Source: Pseudomonadaceae bacterium UBA836 (lineage in GTDB: Bacteria; Pseudomonadota; Gammaproteobacteria; Pseudomonadales; Pseudomonadaceae). Taken from it: 41,710 nucleotides of DNA. This document shows, piece by piece, positions 8,075-17,901 of the stretch (position 1 is the stretch's first letter; each line of letters begins with the position of its first letter). The stretch spans positions 1 through 41,710 of the forward strand of contig DBHE01000085.1 of NCBI GenBank assembly GCA_002296055.1, read 5' to 3'. Under the pieces are notes generated by a model. That model searched no databases. It saw only the letters and a list, made by a program, of their open reading frames with translations, and was not told where the DNA came from. Made by a program: the position numbers and the translations under genes.

Positions 8075-9289
8075 TTATTGCTGAGCGTCAAACCCCCGCT
8101 GCAGATCAGCCTTCAGATCATCAACCTCCTCCAGCCCGATGGCCAGACGAATCAACCCGTCACGAATACCCGCTGCCGCGCGCGCCTCAGGCGTTAACCG
8201 CCCGTGGGTGGTGGTAGCCGGATGGGTAATGGTGGTCTTGGCATCGCCCAGATTTGCCGTGATCGACACCAGCCGAGTGGCATCAATAAAGCGCCATGCT
8301 GCATCGCGACCGCCCTTCACTTCAAAGCTGACGACCGCACCGAACGCCGACTGCTGCGCCTTGGCCAACGCGTGCTGCGGATGCGACGGCAGGCCGCTGT
8401 AATAGACGTGCTCCACCTCAGGCCGCTGCTCCAACCACTCGGCGATTTGCTGCGCCGCCTCACAGTGAGCACGCATGCGCAAGCGCAAGGTTTCCAGTCC
8501 CTTGAGAAAGACCCAGGCATTGAAGGGGCTAAGAGTTGGGCCCGCCGTACGCAGAAAACCAACCAGCTCCTGCATATGCTCGCGGCGCCCAACGACGACA
8601 CCACCCAGGCAGCGTCCCTGCCCGTCGATGTACTTGGTTGCCGAATGCACCACAACATCTGCACCCAGTTGCAAGGGCTTTTGCAGCGCAGGTGTACAAA
8701 AACAGTTATCGACCACCAGCAGCGCACCCTGCTCGCGCGCCAACGCACCCAGCGCGCCGATATCGGCCAGCTCGGCCAACGGGTTGGAAGGCGACTCGAT
8801 AAACAACATGCGGGTGTTGGGCTTAAAGGCGGCACGCCAGGCATCCAGGTCAGAAAGCGGCACATAGTCCACTTCTATGCCAAAACGCTTGAAGTACTTG
8901 TCGAACAGGCTCACGGTCGCACCAAACACCGCACGCGACACCAAAATGTGATCCCCTGCCGAACACAGGCTCATGACAGTGGCCATGATGGCCGCCATGC
9001 CCGAGGCCGTTGCTACTGCCTGCTCGCCGCCCTCAAGCTGCGCCATGCGCTCTTCAAAGGTGCGGACAGTCGGGTTCATGTAGCGCGAATAGACATTACC
9101 CTCGGCTTCGCCCGCAAAGCAGGCAGCGGCGTCGCCGGCACTGCGAAAAACGTAGCTGGATGTCAGGAACAGGGCCTCGCCATGCTCCGCTTCAGGGGTA
9201 CGCCGCTGGCCAGCACGCACCGCCAGGGTGTCGAAGCCAACGCCGTCCAGATCGCTGTCCAGACGGCCGGGCTGCCATTGATCACTCAT
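8075..9289 (-). CDS. metZ: O-succinylhomoserine sulfhydrylase
   Basis: PLP enzyme that makes homocysteine from O-succinylhomoserine and sulfide, the direct-sulfhydrylation route to methionine used by Pseudomonas. The 404-residue protein has the Cys/Met-metabolism fold: N-terminal SSYVFRSAGDAA and YSRYMNPTVRTFEERMAQLE, then the PLP lysine at about residue 219 in SATKYIDGQGRCLGG, and the C-terminal SVTANLGDAKT-like stretch (here SITANLGDAKTTITHP). The ATG at 9289 has AGAGG upstream; an upstream frame reaching 9331 would overlap purF and lacks support. It follows purF by 38 bases and ends at a terminator, so it is probably co-transcribed with purF, as in P. aeruginosa. Confidence 0.94.
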   Translation of the reverse strand: MSDQWQPGRLDSDLDGVGFDTLAVRAGQRRTPEAEHGEALFLTSSYVFRSAGDAAACFAGEAEGNVYSRYMNPTVRTFEERMAQLEGGEQAVATASGMAAIMATVMSLCSAGDHILVSRAVFGATVSLFDKYFKRFGIEVDYVPLSDLDAWRAAFKPNTRMLFIESPSNPLAELADIGALGALAREQGALLVVDNCFCTPALQKPLQLGADVVVHSATKYIDGQGRCLGGVVVGRREHMQELVGFLRTAGPTLSPFNAWVFLKGLETLRLRMRAHCEAAQQIAEWLEQRPEVEHVYYSGLPSHPQHALAKAQQSAFGAVVSFEVKGGRDAAWRFIDATRLVSITANLGDAKTTITHPATTTHGRLTPEARAAAGIRDGLIRLAIGLEEVDDLKADLQRGFDAQQ

Positions 9290-9327
9290 CTGAAAACCTC
9301 TGTGTGCAGCGGCAAGTGCCGCCGCTC

Positions 9328-10833
9328 TCAATTGTTGTGCAGGTCGATGATGGCGCTCACGCGCTCTACCGTCGACTTGGCGGCATCGTTGCGCGCCTGC
9401 TCGATGCGGTCCAGATACTGCTCATTGACGTCGCCGGTGACGTACTGACCGTCGAACACTGCGCAGTCAAAGGCGTCAATCTTGACCTTGCCACCACCCA
9501 CGGCCTCTTTCAGATCATCCAGATCCTGATACAGCAGCCAGTCTGCGCCAATCAACTCGGCGACTTCTTCGGTGGTGCGCCCATGGGCAATCAGCTCGTG
9601 GGCGCTTGGCATGTCGATGCCGTAGACGTTGGGATAACGCACCGCGGGTGCCGCCGAACAGAAGTAGACCTTCTTCGCTCCGGCTTCACGCGCCATTTGA
9701 ATGATCTGCTTGCAGGTGGTGCCGCGCACGATGGAGTCATCCACCAGCATCACATTCTTGCCGCGAAACTCCAGATCGATTGCGTTGAGCTTCTGGCGCA
9801 CCGACTTCTTGCGTGCGGCCTGCCCCGGCATAATGAAGGTGCGGCCGATGTAGCGGTTCTTGACGAAACCCTCGCGGAATTTAACGCCCAATTGGTTGGC
9901 CAGCTCCAGCGCCGAGGTGCGGCTGGTATCGGGAATCGGGATCACCACGTCGATGTCGTGCTCGGGGCGCTCACGCTGAATTTTTTCAGCCAGTTTCTCG
10001 CCCATACGCAGGCGCGCCTTGTAGACAGATACGCCGTCCATCAGCGAGTCAGGGCGGGCCAGATAAACGTGCTCGAAAATACAAGGGGCATACTGCGGGT
10101 TCTCGGCACACTGGCGGGTGAACAGCTGACCGTCTTCAGTGATGTACACCGCTTCGCCCGGCGCCAAGTCGCGGATCAGGGTAAAGCCCAGCACGTCCAG
10201 CGCCACGCTTTCAGAGGCAATCATGTACTCGACCCCCTGGTCGGTGTGGCGCTGGCCAAACACGATCGGGCGAATGCCATGGGGGTCACGGAAGCCGACG
10301 ATGCCGTATCCGGTAACCATGGCTACAGAGGCGTATCCGCCTACGCAGCGGCGATGTACCTGGCTAACCGCGGCAAACACGTCTTCCTCGGTTGGCTGCA
10401 GCTTGTTGCGCACCGCCAGCTCATGGGCAAAGACGTTGAGCAGCACCTCGGAATCCGACGTGGTGTTGACATGGCGCAGATCCGACTCGTAGATCTCGCG
10501 AGACAACCGCTCAACGTTAGTCAGGTTACCGTTGTGCGCCAGGGTAATACCGTAGGGCGAGTTGACGTAGAACGGCTGCGCCTCGGCAGAGCTGGAGCTG
10601 CCGGCGGTGGGATAACGCACATGGCCAATCCCCATATTGCCAACCAGGCGCTGCATGTGGCGCTGCTGGAAGACGTCTCGGACCAGGCCGTTGTCCTTGC
10701 GCAGAAACAGCCGACCATGCTCACAGGTCACAATGCCGGCGGCGTCCTGGCCGCGATGCTGCAGGACGGTCAAGGCATCATAGAGCGCCTGATTGACGTT
10801 CGACTTGCCCACTATGCCAACAATGCCACACAT
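9328..10833 (-). CDS. purF: amidophosphoribosyltransferase
   Basis: First committed enzyme of purine synthesis: it transfers the glutamine amide to PRPP to form phosphoribosylamine. Cys2 (MCGIVGIVG) becomes the N-terminal nucleophile after Met removal. The Ntn glutaminase domain spans about residues 2-240. The phosphoribosyltransferase domain follows, with the PRPP loop [16 protein letters not shown] and the flexible-loop region upstream of it ([11 protein letters not shown]). The 501-residue length is normal. AAGG precedes the ATG. cvpA lies 49 bases upstream, as in E. coli and Pseudomonas, and metZ follows. No PurR-like operator was recognised. Confidence 0.96.
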   Translation of the reverse strand: MCGIVGIVGKSNVNQALYDALTVLQHRGQDAAGIVTCEHGRLFLRKDNGLVRDVFQQRHMQRLVGNMGIGHVRYPTAGSSSSAEAQPFYVNSPYGITLAHNGNLTNVERLSREIYESDLRHVNTTSDSEVLLNVFAHELAVRNKLQPTEEDVFAAVSQVHRRCVGGYASVAMVTGYGIVGFRDPHGIRPIVFGQRHTDQGVEYMIASESVALDVLGFTLIRDLAPGEAVYITEDGQLFTRQCAENPQYAPCIFEHVYLARPDSLMDGVSVYKARLRMGEKLAEKIQRERPEHDIDVVIPIPDTSRTSALELANQLGVKFREGFVKNRYIGRTFIMPGQAARKKSVRQKLNAIDLEFRGKNVMLVDDSIVRGTTCKQIIQMAREAGAKKVYFCSAAPAVRYPNVYGIDMPSAHELIAHGRTTEEVAELIGADWLLYQDLDDLKEAVGGGKVKIDAFDCAVFDGQYVTGDVNEQYLDRIEQARNDAAKSTVERVSAIIDLHNN

Positions 10834-10867
10834 GCCTGAGTACCTTCTTGATTAGGAGGCGGTGCAG

Positions 10868-10882
10868 TCCGGGACACCCGGA
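10868..10882. other. intercistronic hairpin at the cvpA stop codon
   Basis: A six-base perfect inverted repeat TCCGGG-aca-CCCGGA directly abuts the cvpA stop codon in the cvpA-purF gap. No T-tract follows, so it is more likely an RNA-processing or stability element than a terminator. Confidence 0.4.
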
Positions 10883-11365
10883 TCAGCGTCCCGCCATTTG
10901 CAGAATGAGGTTTTTCGACCAGTCCGCGACCAGCAGAAAATGCGGAATGACGACGGACTCGCGCCACCAGGTATCGGCTTCGACCGGCGCCAGACTCAGC
11001 AAGCCAACCGCCACCACCACCAGCAACGCACCACGTGCGGCGCCGAAAACCATGCCGAGAAAACGGTCAGTGCCGCTCAACCCGGTCACTTTTACCAACT
11101 GGCCAATCAAGTAGTTGATCAGCCCGCCGAGCAACAGTGTCATGACAAATAAAATGGAGCAGGCGGCAATGACGCGCAGCGACGGCGTTTCGATGTAAGG
11201 AACAAACAGCTCAGCCAGCGCACCACCAAATAACCAGGCCACCAGGCCGGCGATCACCCAGGTCAGCAGCGACAGGGCTTCCTTGACGAAACCTCTGGTC
11301 AGACTGATCAGGGCGGAAACCACAATGACGGCGACGATTGCCCAGTCAACCCAGGTCAAAGACAC
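10883..11365 (-). CDS. cvpA: CvpA family inner-membrane protein
   Basis: Polytopic inner-membrane protein of 160 residues. It is linked to colicin V production and, in other bacteria, to bile-salt and envelope stress tolerance. Four hydrophobic segments are visible, beginning with WVDWAIVAVIVVSALISLTRG, a family signature followed by FVKEALSLLTWVIAGLVAWL. A GTG start with AGGG upstream gives the usual N-terminus. It lies between the SPOR gene (118 bases upstream) and purF (49 bases downstream), the classical dedD-cvpA-purF order. Confidence 0.92.
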   Translation of the reverse strand: MSLTWVDWAIVAVIVVSALISLTRGFVKEALSLLTWVIAGLVAWLFGGALAELFVPYIETPSLRVIAACSILFVMTLLLGGLINYLIGQLVKVTGLSGTDRFLGMVFGAARGALLVVVAVGLLSLAPVEADTWWRESVVIPHFLLVADWSKNLILQMAGR

Positions 11366-11483
11366 GATGAAATACCCTGCTCAACAAAGGCCGACATTCT
11401 AGCAGAGCTGTCCGCGCCATCGAAACAGGCAAACACCAGCGGCGGCTGCCGATTTGCCTGCCTGACCGCCGCCGGCCCCAGGC

Positions 11484-12092
11484 TCAGCCGCGCCCGCTTG
11501 CCGCGTCATACGCCACTACCAGCCCCTTGTTACCGCGCTTGCGCTCTAGTTCGTCGCGCAACCGATTGGCAGCCTCGCGGGTCGCCAGCGGGCCAACATA
11601 CACTCGGGTAATGGACTTGCCTTGCACCGTGGCACCGTGGGTATACGCGTTGTAGCCCTGGGTACGCAGGGTCTGGCTCAAACCTTCGGCGTTGGACGCG
11701 CTGGAAAAGCTACCCAGCTGAATAACCCAGTCGCCGGCAGCAGCTGGCGTGGCAGGCGCAGGCTCGGGCGCAGCCGCGACCGGCTCGGGCTCAGCCACCG
11801 GTTCCGGTTCGACGACCGGGGCCGGGGCTGGTGCTACCGCAGCGGTTTGTGGCGCGGGCACCTGCGGGGCTGGCTCCAGCGTTTGCGGCAGTTCGGCTAC
11901 CGCCGGGGTCGGCGGCAGCTCAGCGGGCAGCACCGGGGCAATGGGCTCACGGTCTAGCAGCGGCGCCTCAGGCACCTCTACTTCAACCTGCACGGTTTCA
12001 TCCTGCCCCGACAACAACATCGGCAGGAAAACCACGGCGGCAACAATCAATACGACAGCACCAATAATGCGCTGCTTCAGGCGTTCATCCAT
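11484..12092 (-). CDS. dedD: SPOR domain protein, DedD-like
   Basis: Cell-division-associated protein that binds denuded septal peptidoglycan through its SPOR domain. It has a short cytoplasmic start, one membrane anchor at about residues 10-28 (IIGAVVLIVAAVVFLPMLL), a long Pro/Glu/Ala/Val linker with PEPVAEPEPVA-type repeats, and a C-terminal SPOR domain from about residue 121 (DWVIQLGSFSSASNAEGL to RVYVGPLATREAANRLRDEL). It starts 19 bases after folC. The linker is compositionally biased, so its length may vary between strains. The DedD name follows from the domain order and the folC-dedD-cvpA context. Confidence 0.9.
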   Translation of the reverse strand: MDERLKQRIIGAVVLIVAAVVFLPMLLSGQDETVQVEVEVPEAPLLDREPIAPVLPAELPPTPAVAELPQTLEPAPQVPAPQTAAVAPAPAPVVEPEPVAEPEPVAAAPEPAPATPAAAGDWVIQLGSFSSASNAEGLSQTLRTQGYNAYTHGATVQGKSITRVYVGPLATREAANRLRDELERKRGNKGLVVAYDAASGRG

Positions 12093-12111
12093 CCCGCGAT
12101 ACCCCGGCTAA

Positions 12112-13377
12112 TTACGATAGCCAGAGTATGGCGTCGGCGACGCAGAAAAACGACCCGAAAATGACAATTTCAGTGTCGGCAGAGGTGTCGGTCAGCGCCT
12201 GCTCCAACGCGGAAGCAATCGAAGGCGTGGTGGTGACTGTAGCGCCCTGCCGCTCAAGCGCCCGCTGCAGCTCAATAGCCGGGCGGCTACGTGGACTTGG
12301 CAATGGGGCGACATACCAGCCTTCAAACAGATCAAGCAGCGGAGCCAGCACACCTTCCAGGTCCTTGTCTGCCAGCAGACCGAAGACCGCCACCCGCCGG
12401 CGCGCACCTTGCTGCCGCAGGGACTCGGCCAGAAACGCTGCAGCATGCGGGTTATGCCCGACATCCAGCACTAGCTCACGGTGCACGCCCTGCCAGTCCA
12501 GCGCGCGTGACTCCAGTCGACCGGTGGCCGAGGCAGAGGCCAGTGCCTCACCCAAGGCCTGATCGGACATATCCAATCCAGCTGCCCAGAATGCCTGCAG
12601 TGCGACAGCAAGGTTGTCGCGCGGCAGCCGCACCGGCGGCAAGCTGAGCGCGCGAGACGCCCCTAAACCGCCCTGCCCTGTGAGACGCCATTGGCCGTCG
12701 GCAAGCACATCCAGGCTGAAATCGCGTTCGCGCTGCACCAGCGGGCAACCGAGGCGCTCAACTACCTGTACAAAGGTATCCGGCAACGCCCGCTCACCGC
12801 TGACCACCGGGCGGCCCGCTCGCAGAATACCCGCCTTCTCTGCTGCGACTGACTCGCGGGTGTTGCCAAGGTACTCCTGATGATCGATACCGATACTCGT
12901 GACCACGGCGACACTGGCATCCACAACGTTCACCGCGTCCAGCCGGCCGCCCAGACCCACTTCAAGCACCACGGCATCAAGCCCGGCGCGCTTGAACAGC
13001 CAGAGCGCCGCCAGGGTGCCAAACTCGAAATAGGTCAGGGAAATATCGCCACGCGCGGCGTCAATGGCGGCAAAGGCTGCGCACAAGCCATCATCGTCGG
13101 CCAACTGGCCATCCAGACGAACACGCTCGTTGTAACGCACCAAATGAGGCGAGGTGTAGCAGCCGGTACGCAGACCGGTATGGCGCAGAAGCGAGTCCAG
13201 CGCGGCACAGGTTGAGCCCTTGCCGTTGGTACCTGTTACCGTAAAAACCAGCGGGGCTGGCGCGAGTACGTCCAGTCGCTCGGCGACCACACGTACCCGT
13301 TCCAGCCCCATATCGATTTCGCTGGGGTGCAACCCCTCCAGCCGAACCAGCCAATCGGCCAGACTGCGTGCACTCAT
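12112..13377 (-). CDS. folC: bifunctional dihydrofolate synthase / folylpolyglutamate synthase
   Basis: Cytoplasmic Mur-ligase-like enzyme that adds glutamate to dihydropteroate and extends the folate polyglutamate tail. The ATP-binding loop TGTNGKGSTC is at residues 48-57. SIGIDHQEYLGNTRESVAAEKAGI is shared by FolC and Mur ligases. The C-terminal domain contains ELVLDVGHNPHAAAFLAESL, whose DVGHNP motif is the family hallmark. The 421-residue length is normal. The ATG lies one base after the accD stop codon, so the two genes are co-translated, as in other gammaproteobacteria. Confidence 0.95.
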   Translation of the reverse strand: MSARSLADWLVRLEGLHPSEIDMGLERVRVVAERLDVLAPAPLVFTVTGTNGKGSTCAALDSLLRHTGLRTGCYTSPHLVRYNERVRLDGQLADDDGLCAAFAAIDAARGDISLTYFEFGTLAALWLFKRAGLDAVVLEVGLGGRLDAVNVVDASVAVVTSIGIDHQEYLGNTRESVAAEKAGILRAGRPVVSGERALPDTFVQVVERLGCPLVQRERDFSLDVLADGQWRLTGQGGLGASRALSLPPVRLPRDNLAVALQAFWAAGLDMSDQALGEALASASATGRLESRALDWQGVHRELVLDVGHNPHAAAFLAESLRQQGARRRVAVFGLLADKDLEGVLAPLLDLFEGWYVAPLPSPRSRPAIELQRALERQGATVTTTPSIASALEQALTDTSADTEIVIFGSFFCVADAILWLS

Positions 13378-13378
13378 G

Positions 13379-14275
13379 TCAGGCCTCGGCAGCCTCCGCG
13401 CTGTCTGCCTTGGCCGGCGCCGGGGCGCCGGTCAGCATGGCCAGAATACCAGCCAGGCGATCACGCATCTCGCTGCGCGATACGATCATGTCGAGCGCGC
13501 CGTGCTCCAGCAGAAACTCACTGCGCTGGAACCCGGGCGGCAGTTTTTCACGTACCGTCTGCTCGATCACGCGCGGGCCGGCAAAACCGATCAGCGCATT
13601 GGGCTCGGCGACATTCAGGTCACCCAACATCGCCAAACTGGCAGAAACGCCGCCATAGACCGGGTCGGTCATAACGGAGATAAAGGGAATACCTTCTTCG
13701 CGCAGACGGGCCAGCGCAGCGCTGGTTTTGGCCATCTGCATCAACGAGAACAGCGCTTCCTGCATGCGCGCGCCGCCGGAGGCAGAAAAACAGACATAGG
13801 GGATGCGCTCTTTCAAGGCAATCTCGGCGCCACGCACAAAACGCGCACCGACGACGCTACCCATCGACCCACCCATGAAATTGAACTCAAACGCGCTGGC
13901 TACGATTGGCGAGCCCTTGAGTGCGCCCTGCATCACGATCAACGCGTCTTTCTCACCGGTTTCCTTCTGCGCAGCGGTCAGACGGTCCTTGTACTTCTTA
14001 CTGTCGCGAAACTTCAGGCGGTCAACCGGCTCAAGTTCGGCGCCGATTTCCTGGCGACCCTCGGCATCAAGGAAGATGTCCAGGCGGCGACGCGCGCCAA
14101 TACGCAGGTGATGACTGCACTTGGGGCAGACATCCAGATTTTTCTCCAGCTCCGGCCGGTACAGCACCGCGTCACAGGACGGGCACTTTCTCCAGAGCCC
14201 TTCGGGTACGCTGCTTTTCTGTGCTTCGGAGCGCACAATGGAGGGAATCAGTTTGTCCACCAACCAGTTGCTCAT
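13379..14275 (-). CDS. accD: acetyl-CoA carboxylase carboxyltransferase subunit beta
   Basis: Beta subunit of the carboxyltransferase that makes malonyl-CoA for fatty-acid synthesis; it works with AccA. The four-cysteine zinc ribbon is visible at C31, C34, C50 and C53 (CPSC and CPKC). The crotonase-like carboxyltransferase domain follows, with [20 protein letters not shown] and the oxyanion region [16 protein letters not shown]. It has 298 residues with an Ala/Glu/Lys-rich tail. GAAGG lies upstream of the ATG. It sits between trpA (59 bases upstream) and folC (1 base downstream). In E. coli the zinc domain also binds its own mRNA; whether this happens here is unknown. Confidence 0.96.
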   Translation of the reverse strand: MSNWLVDKLIPSIVRSEAQKSSVPEGLWRKCPSCDAVLYRPELEKNLDVCPKCSHHLRIGARRRLDIFLDAEGRQEIGAELEPVDRLKFRDSKKYKDRLTAAQKETGEKDALIVMQGALKGSPIVASAFEFNFMGGSMGSVVGARFVRGAEIALKERIPYVCFSASGGARMQEALFSLMQMAKTSAALARLREEGIPFISVMTDPVYGGVSASLAMLGDLNVAEPNALIGFAGPRVIEQTVREKLPPGFQRSEFLLEHGALDMIVSRSEMRDRLAGILAMLTGAPAPAKADSAEAAEA

Positions 14276-14304
14276 CGCCTTTCCTTCTCTGTTGTCAGCT
14301 CAGT

Positions 14305-14333
14305 CAACGCTGCCTGCAAGGCAGCGGACGTTG
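14305..14333. other. intercistronic hairpin between trpA and accD
   Basis: GCTGCC (14309-14314) pairs with GGCAGC (14320-14325) around a five-base loop, and outer CAAC/GTTG arms extend the stem across a small bulge. No T-tract follows on the minus strand. It may separate trp and acc expression by processing or partial termination. Confidence 0.45.
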
Positions 14334-14334
14334 T

Positions 14335-15138
14335 TCAGCGGTCCATAGCGCCGCGCATATCGGCAATGATCGCCGAAATCGCCTTGCGCGCTGCGTCTGG
14401 ATTGTCGGCATTGGCCGCAATCTGGTTGACCAGCACAGACCCGACTACGACGCCATCGGCCACCTCGGCAACCGCTGCGGCTGAAGCGCCATCGCGGATG
14501 CCGAAACCAACGCCAATCGGCAAGTCGGTTACCGTACGCAGCATGTCCAATTTGTTTGCTACATCGGTGACGTCCAAAGCACTGGACCCGGTCACACCTT
14601 TCAGAGAAACATAATAGACATAGCCGCTGGCCTGCTGACAAATCGAGCGCGCTCGCTCGGCCGTCGTCGTTGGCGCCAACAGGAAAATCGTATCCAGCCC
14701 ACGCGCCTTAAACAGCGGCACTACGTCAGCAGCCTCTTCCGGTGGCAAATCGACGGTCAGCACACCATCAACCCCCGCCTCGGCCGCCTCTCGGGCAAAT
14801 TCATCATAGCCCATGCGCTCAACCGGGTTGAGATAGCCCATCAGCACGACTGGCGTTTCGTTATCACGCTGGCGAAACTCGGCAACCATCTCCAACACCT
14901 GCCGCAGGCTGACCTCATGGGCCAGGGCGCGCTCCATTGCCAGCTGGATGACCGGGCCGTCTGCCATCGGATCGGAGAACGGGATACCCAGTTCAATAAC
15001 GTCAGCGCCGGCCGCGACCAGGTCATGCATCAGCGGCAAGGTAACCGCCGGGGTAGGATCACCGGCAGTAATGTAAGGGATCAGCGCCTTGCGGCCAGCG
15101 GCCTGCAGGGCGGAAAAACGGGCTTGAATTCGGCTCAT
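14335..15138 (-). CDS. trpA: tryptophan synthase alpha subunit
   Basis: Cleaves indole-3-glycerol phosphate to indole and glyceraldehyde 3-phosphate; indole passes to the TrpB active site. The catalytic residues E49 ([11 protein letters not shown]) and D60 (MADGPV) are in place. The phosphate-binding loop GVGFGIRDG and the active-site loop region ([13 protein letters not shown]) are intact. The ATG at 15138 gives 267 residues; a TTG three codons upstream is less likely. It starts 14 bases after trpB. The placement with trpB and trpF upstream and accD downstream differs from the trpI-linked trpBA of model Pseudomonas. Confidence 0.95.
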   Translation of the reverse strand: MSRIQARFSALQAAGRKALIPYITAGDPTPAVTLPLMHDLVAAGADVIELGIPFSDPMADGPVIQLAMERALAHEVSLRQVLEMVAEFRQRDNETPVVLMGYLNPVERMGYDEFAREAAEAGVDGVLTVDLPPEEAADVVPLFKARGLDTIFLLAPTTTAERARSICQQASGYVYYVSLKGVTGSSALDVTDVANKLDMLRTVTDLPIGVGFGIRDGASAAAVAEVADGVVVGSVLVNQIAANADNPDAARKAISAIIADMRGAMDR

Positions 15139-15152
15139 GGATAACAACTCGA

Positions 15153-16370
15153 CTAGATGCTGATGCCGTCGATGCCGGCGACGGTGTGAATGTCCTTGTC
15201 GCCGCGACCGGACAGGTTGATCACGACAATCTGCTCAGGGCTCATGCTGGCAGCCAGCTTCATGCCGTAAGCAATGGCGTGACTGGACTCCAACGCCGGC
15301 ATGATGCCTTCGACGCGGGTCAGCTCGCGGAACGCGTGCAATGCCTCATCGTCGGTGGCATCGACGTATTCGACCCGTCCGATATCCTTGAGCCAACTGT
15401 GCTCAGGGCCAACGCCCGGGTAATCAAGCCCGGCCGATACCGAGTGGGTTTCGATGATCTGACCGGCCTCATCGGACATCAGATAGGTACGGTTACCGTG
15501 CAGCACACCCGGCTGCCCCGCGCTCAACGGCGCCGCATGTTCGCCAGTGGCGATACCATGTCCGCCCGCCTCAACCCCGTACATACGCACACTTTCATCG
15601 TTCAGGAACGGGTGGAACAGACCGATGGCGTTGGAACCGCCACCGACACAGGCGACCAGTGCATCAGGCAGCCGACCGGCCTGGACCAAGCACTGCTCGC
15701 GCGCCTCGCGGCCGATCACGCACTGAAAATCACGCACCAGTTCAGGGTAAGGATGCGGGCCTGCGACGGTGCCGATGATGTAGAAGGTATCGTCGATATT
15801 GGTGACCCAGTCACGCATTGCCTCATTCATGGCATCTTTGAGCGTACGCGAGCCGGAGGTAACCGGAATGACTTCAGCGCCCAGCAGCTTCATGCGGTAC
15901 ACGTTCAGCGCCTGGCGGCGAACATCCTCGGCACCCATATAAACCTGGCACTTCAAGCCCAAACGCGCAGCGACCGTCGCCGTTGCCACGCCATGCTGAC
16001 CGGCACCAGTCTCGGCAATCACGCGCGGCTTGCCCATATGCTTGGCCAGCAATGCCTGGCCAATGGTGTTGTTCACCTTGTGGGCGCCGGTGTGGTTGAG
16101 GTCTTCACGTTTCAGGTAGATTTGCGCGCCACCCACCTTTTGCGTCAACCGCTCGGCCAGGTACAGCGGCGATGGACGGCCAACGTAGAAAGCCAGATCC
16201 CGGTCAAACTCAGCCTGAAAAGTCGGATCATCAGAGAGCGTGCGGTACAGACGCTCCAGCTCATCCAGCGCGTCCATCAGCGTCTCGGACACAAAACGGC
16301 CACCGTAGGGGCCAAAATGTCCGCGCGCGTCGGGCACTGCGGAAAAATCGATGGGGGTGGACTCAGACAC
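15153..16370 (-). CDS. trpB: tryptophan synthase beta subunit
   Basis: PLP enzyme that joins indole and serine to make tryptophan. The PLP lysine is K98 in [26 protein letters not shown] is the substrate-carboxylate loop, [15 protein letters not shown] binds the cofactor phosphate, and NLSGRGDKD is near the C-terminus. The 405-residue length is that of TrpB1. It starts with GTG preceded by AAGAGGTG, and the start overlaps the end of trpF by eight bases, so expression should be coupled to trpF. Confidence 0.96.
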   Translation of the reverse strand: MSESTPIDFSAVPDARGHFGPYGGRFVSETLMDALDELERLYRTLSDDPTFQAEFDRDLAFYVGRPSPLYLAERLTQKVGGAQIYLKREDLNHTGAHKVNNTIGQALLAKHMGKPRVIAETGAGQHGVATATVAARLGLKCQVYMGAEDVRRQALNVYRMKLLGAEVIPVTSGSRTLKDAMNEAMRDWVTNIDDTFYIIGTVAGPHPYPELVRDFQCVIGREAREQCLVQAGRLPDALVACVGGGSNAIGLFHPFLNDESVRMYGVEAGGHGIATGEHAAPLSAGQPGVLHGNRTYLMSDEAGQIIETHSVSAGLDYPGVGPEHSWLKDIGRVEYVDATDDEALHAFRELTRVEGIMPALESSHAIAYGMKLAASMSPEQIVVINLSGRGDKDIHTVAGIDGISI

Positions 16371-16977
16371 GCTTCACCTCTTGAACAAACGCGTTAATTT
16401 TTTCCAGATCCTTGATGCCCTTGGCCGCCTCAACGCCACCGCTGACGTCTACTGCCCAGGGCTGCATTTCATCAATCGCCTGCCGCACGTTGGCAGCCGT
16501 CAGGCCGCCGGCCAGCACCAGGTTCCAGCCACGCTCGCGCGGCACCAGGCGCCAGTCAAACACTTCACCAGTGCCGCCCGGCACGCCCGGCTTGTAGCTG
16601 TCGAGCAAAATACCACTGGCGCCAGGCCACTGGGCGGCCACATCCTGCAGCTGGTCAGCACTGCGCACCCGCACCGCCTTTAGATAAGGGCGAGCAAACT
16701 GGCGGCAGTACTCGTCACTCTCCTCGCCGTGAAACTGCAACACATCCAGCGGCACTTCAGCCAGCACCGCACGCACCGCGTCGGGCTCGGCATCAACAAA
16801 CAGGCCAACGGTAGTCACAAACGGCGGCAAGGCCGCGACGATGCGGGCAGCCTGGCGAGCATCGACTGCCCGCGGGCTAGGTGCGTAAAACACCAGACCA
16901 ATGGCATCGGCACCCGCAGCTGCCGCCGCGAGCGCATCCTGCTCACGAGTAATGCCGCATATCTTGATTCGGGTCAT
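16363..16977 (-). CDS. trpF: phosphoribosylanthranilate isomerase
   Basis: TIM-barrel enzyme that converts phosphoribosylanthranilate to carboxyphenylaminodeoxyribulose phosphate in tryptophan synthesis. The acid-base pair C7 (KICGIT) and D126 ([10 protein letters not shown]) is present, and the C-terminal phosphate site AVDVSGGVE is intact. The 204-residue length is normal. The ribosome site is weak (AGG close to the ATG). It starts 63 bases after truA, and I see no tryptophan-rich leader peptide in that gap. It is the first of three overlapping or close trp genes. Confidence 0.95.
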   Translation of the reverse strand: MTRIKICGITREQDALAAAAAGADAIGLVFYAPSPRAVDARQAARIVAALPPFVTTVGLFVDAEPDAVRAVLAEVPLDVLQFHGEESDEYCRQFARPYLKAVRVRSADQLQDVAAQWPGASGILLDSYKPGVPGGTGEVFDWRLVPRERGWNLVLAGGLTAANVRQAIDEMQPWAVDVSGGVEAAKGIKDLEKINAFVQEVKRV

Positions 16978-17040
16978 TGCCTGAAGGCTTGCCTGTACGG
17001 TTTCAAAGGGGATCGATGTTAGCAGATAGGGCCACAGGCG

Positions 17041-17901
17041 TCAGTCCAGCACATCCGGCAGCGCGGACAGAAAGTGCGGTCCCAGATAACGCGGCGGCAG
17101 CTCAAAATGCGCCGGGTAGGTCACATCGACCAGATACAGGCCGTAGGCTGGCGCAGTCAGACCGCCCTGGGCTCGGTCACGTGCTGCCAACACCTGAGCC
17201 GCCCAACCTACCGGTTGCTCGCCACAGCCGATCTGCATCAGCACACCCGCAATATTGCGCACCATGTGGTGCAAGAAGGCATTGGCGCGGATATCCAGCA
17301 CGATAAAGCGGCCAAACTCAATCAGCTCAAGGTGGTGAATAGTCTTGATCGGTGATTTGGCCTGACAGCCGACCGCCCGGTAGGAGGTGAAATCATGCGT
17401 GCCCACCAGCACCTTGGCCGCCGCGCGCATGCGCTCGAGATCAAGCGGACGATAGTTCCAGGTCACTTCGTGAGCGAGGTGGGCCGGTCGTATCGGGTCG
17501 TTGTAGATCACGTAGCGATAGCGCCGCGCTTCGGCGGAAAAACGTGCGTGAAAGTCCTGACCGATAGGCATGACCCAACTGAGCGAAATGTCCGGCGGCA
17601 GATTAGCGTTGGCACCGTGGATCCAGTTACGCGGCGAACGCACTGCATCACTGTCGAAATGAATCACCTGGCAGGACGCGTGCACACCAGCATCCGTGCG
17701 GCCGGCGCAGAATATCTGGACTGGGTGGTTGGCGACCCGGCTGAGGGCTTTTTCAACCGCCTCCTGCACACTGGGCACACCTTTCTGCTGTCGCTGCCAG
17801 CCACGATAGGCACTGCCGCGGTATTCCACGCAAGCGGCGACCCTGGAAACAACAGCGGCCGCCCCGGGGGCGGCCGCTTGGGTTACTGCGTCGTCTGCCA
17901 T
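17041..17901 (-). CDS. truA: tRNA pseudouridine(38-40) synthase
   Basis: Modifies U38, U39 and U40 in tRNA anticodon arms. The catalytic aspartate is D70 in GRTDAGVHA. Other family segments are YRGWQRQQKGVPSVQEAVEKAL, SYRAVGCQAKSPIKT and FLHHMVRNIAGVLMQIG. At 286 residues it is slightly long because of an Ala-rich N-terminal extension of about 18 residues before the conserved fold. The annotated ATG shares one base with the fimV stop codon (TGATG), which favours this start. It sits between fimV and trpF, the conserved pseudomonad order. Confidence 0.95.
   Translation of the reverse strand: MADDAVTQAAAPGAAAVVSRVAACVEYRGSAYRGWQRQQKGVPSVQEAVEKALSRVANHPVQIFCAGRTDAGVHASCQVIHFDSDAVRSPRNWIHGANANLPPDISLSWVMPIGQDFHARFSAEARRYRYVIYNDPIRPAHLAHEVTWNYRPLDLERMRAAAKVLVGTHDFTSYRAVGCQAKSPIKTIHHLELIEFGRFIVLDIRANAFLHHMVRNIAGVLMQIGCGEQPVGWAAQVLAARDRAQGGLTAPAYGLYLVDVTYPAHFELPPRYLGPHFLSALPDVLD

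Noticed and set aside
9290..9327. SAM or methionine riboswitch before metZ
   Set aside because: The purF-metZ gap is only 38 bases, too short for a SAM riboswitch of the usual classes, and shows no such motif.
8075..9331. longer metZ starting at 9331
   Set aside because: The added 14 residues overlap the purF end and lack a ribosome site; the ATG at 9289 has a good one and gives the family length.
9010..10839. 609-codon open frame on the plus strand opposite purF
   Set aside because: It is antisense to an unmistakable purF; its translation has no recognisable domain and reflects GC-rich codon bias on the opposite strand.
13220..14614. 464-codon plus-strand frame opposite folC, accD and trpA
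   Set aside because: It is a shadow of three real genes, with no start signal and no protein features.
15186..16397. 403-codon plus-strand frame opposite trpB
   Set aside because: It lies within trpB in antisense and mirrors its codon bias.
16978..17040. trp leader peptide with attenuator
   Set aside because: The 63-base truA-trpF gap has no Trp-rich short frame and no paired terminator and antiterminator stems.
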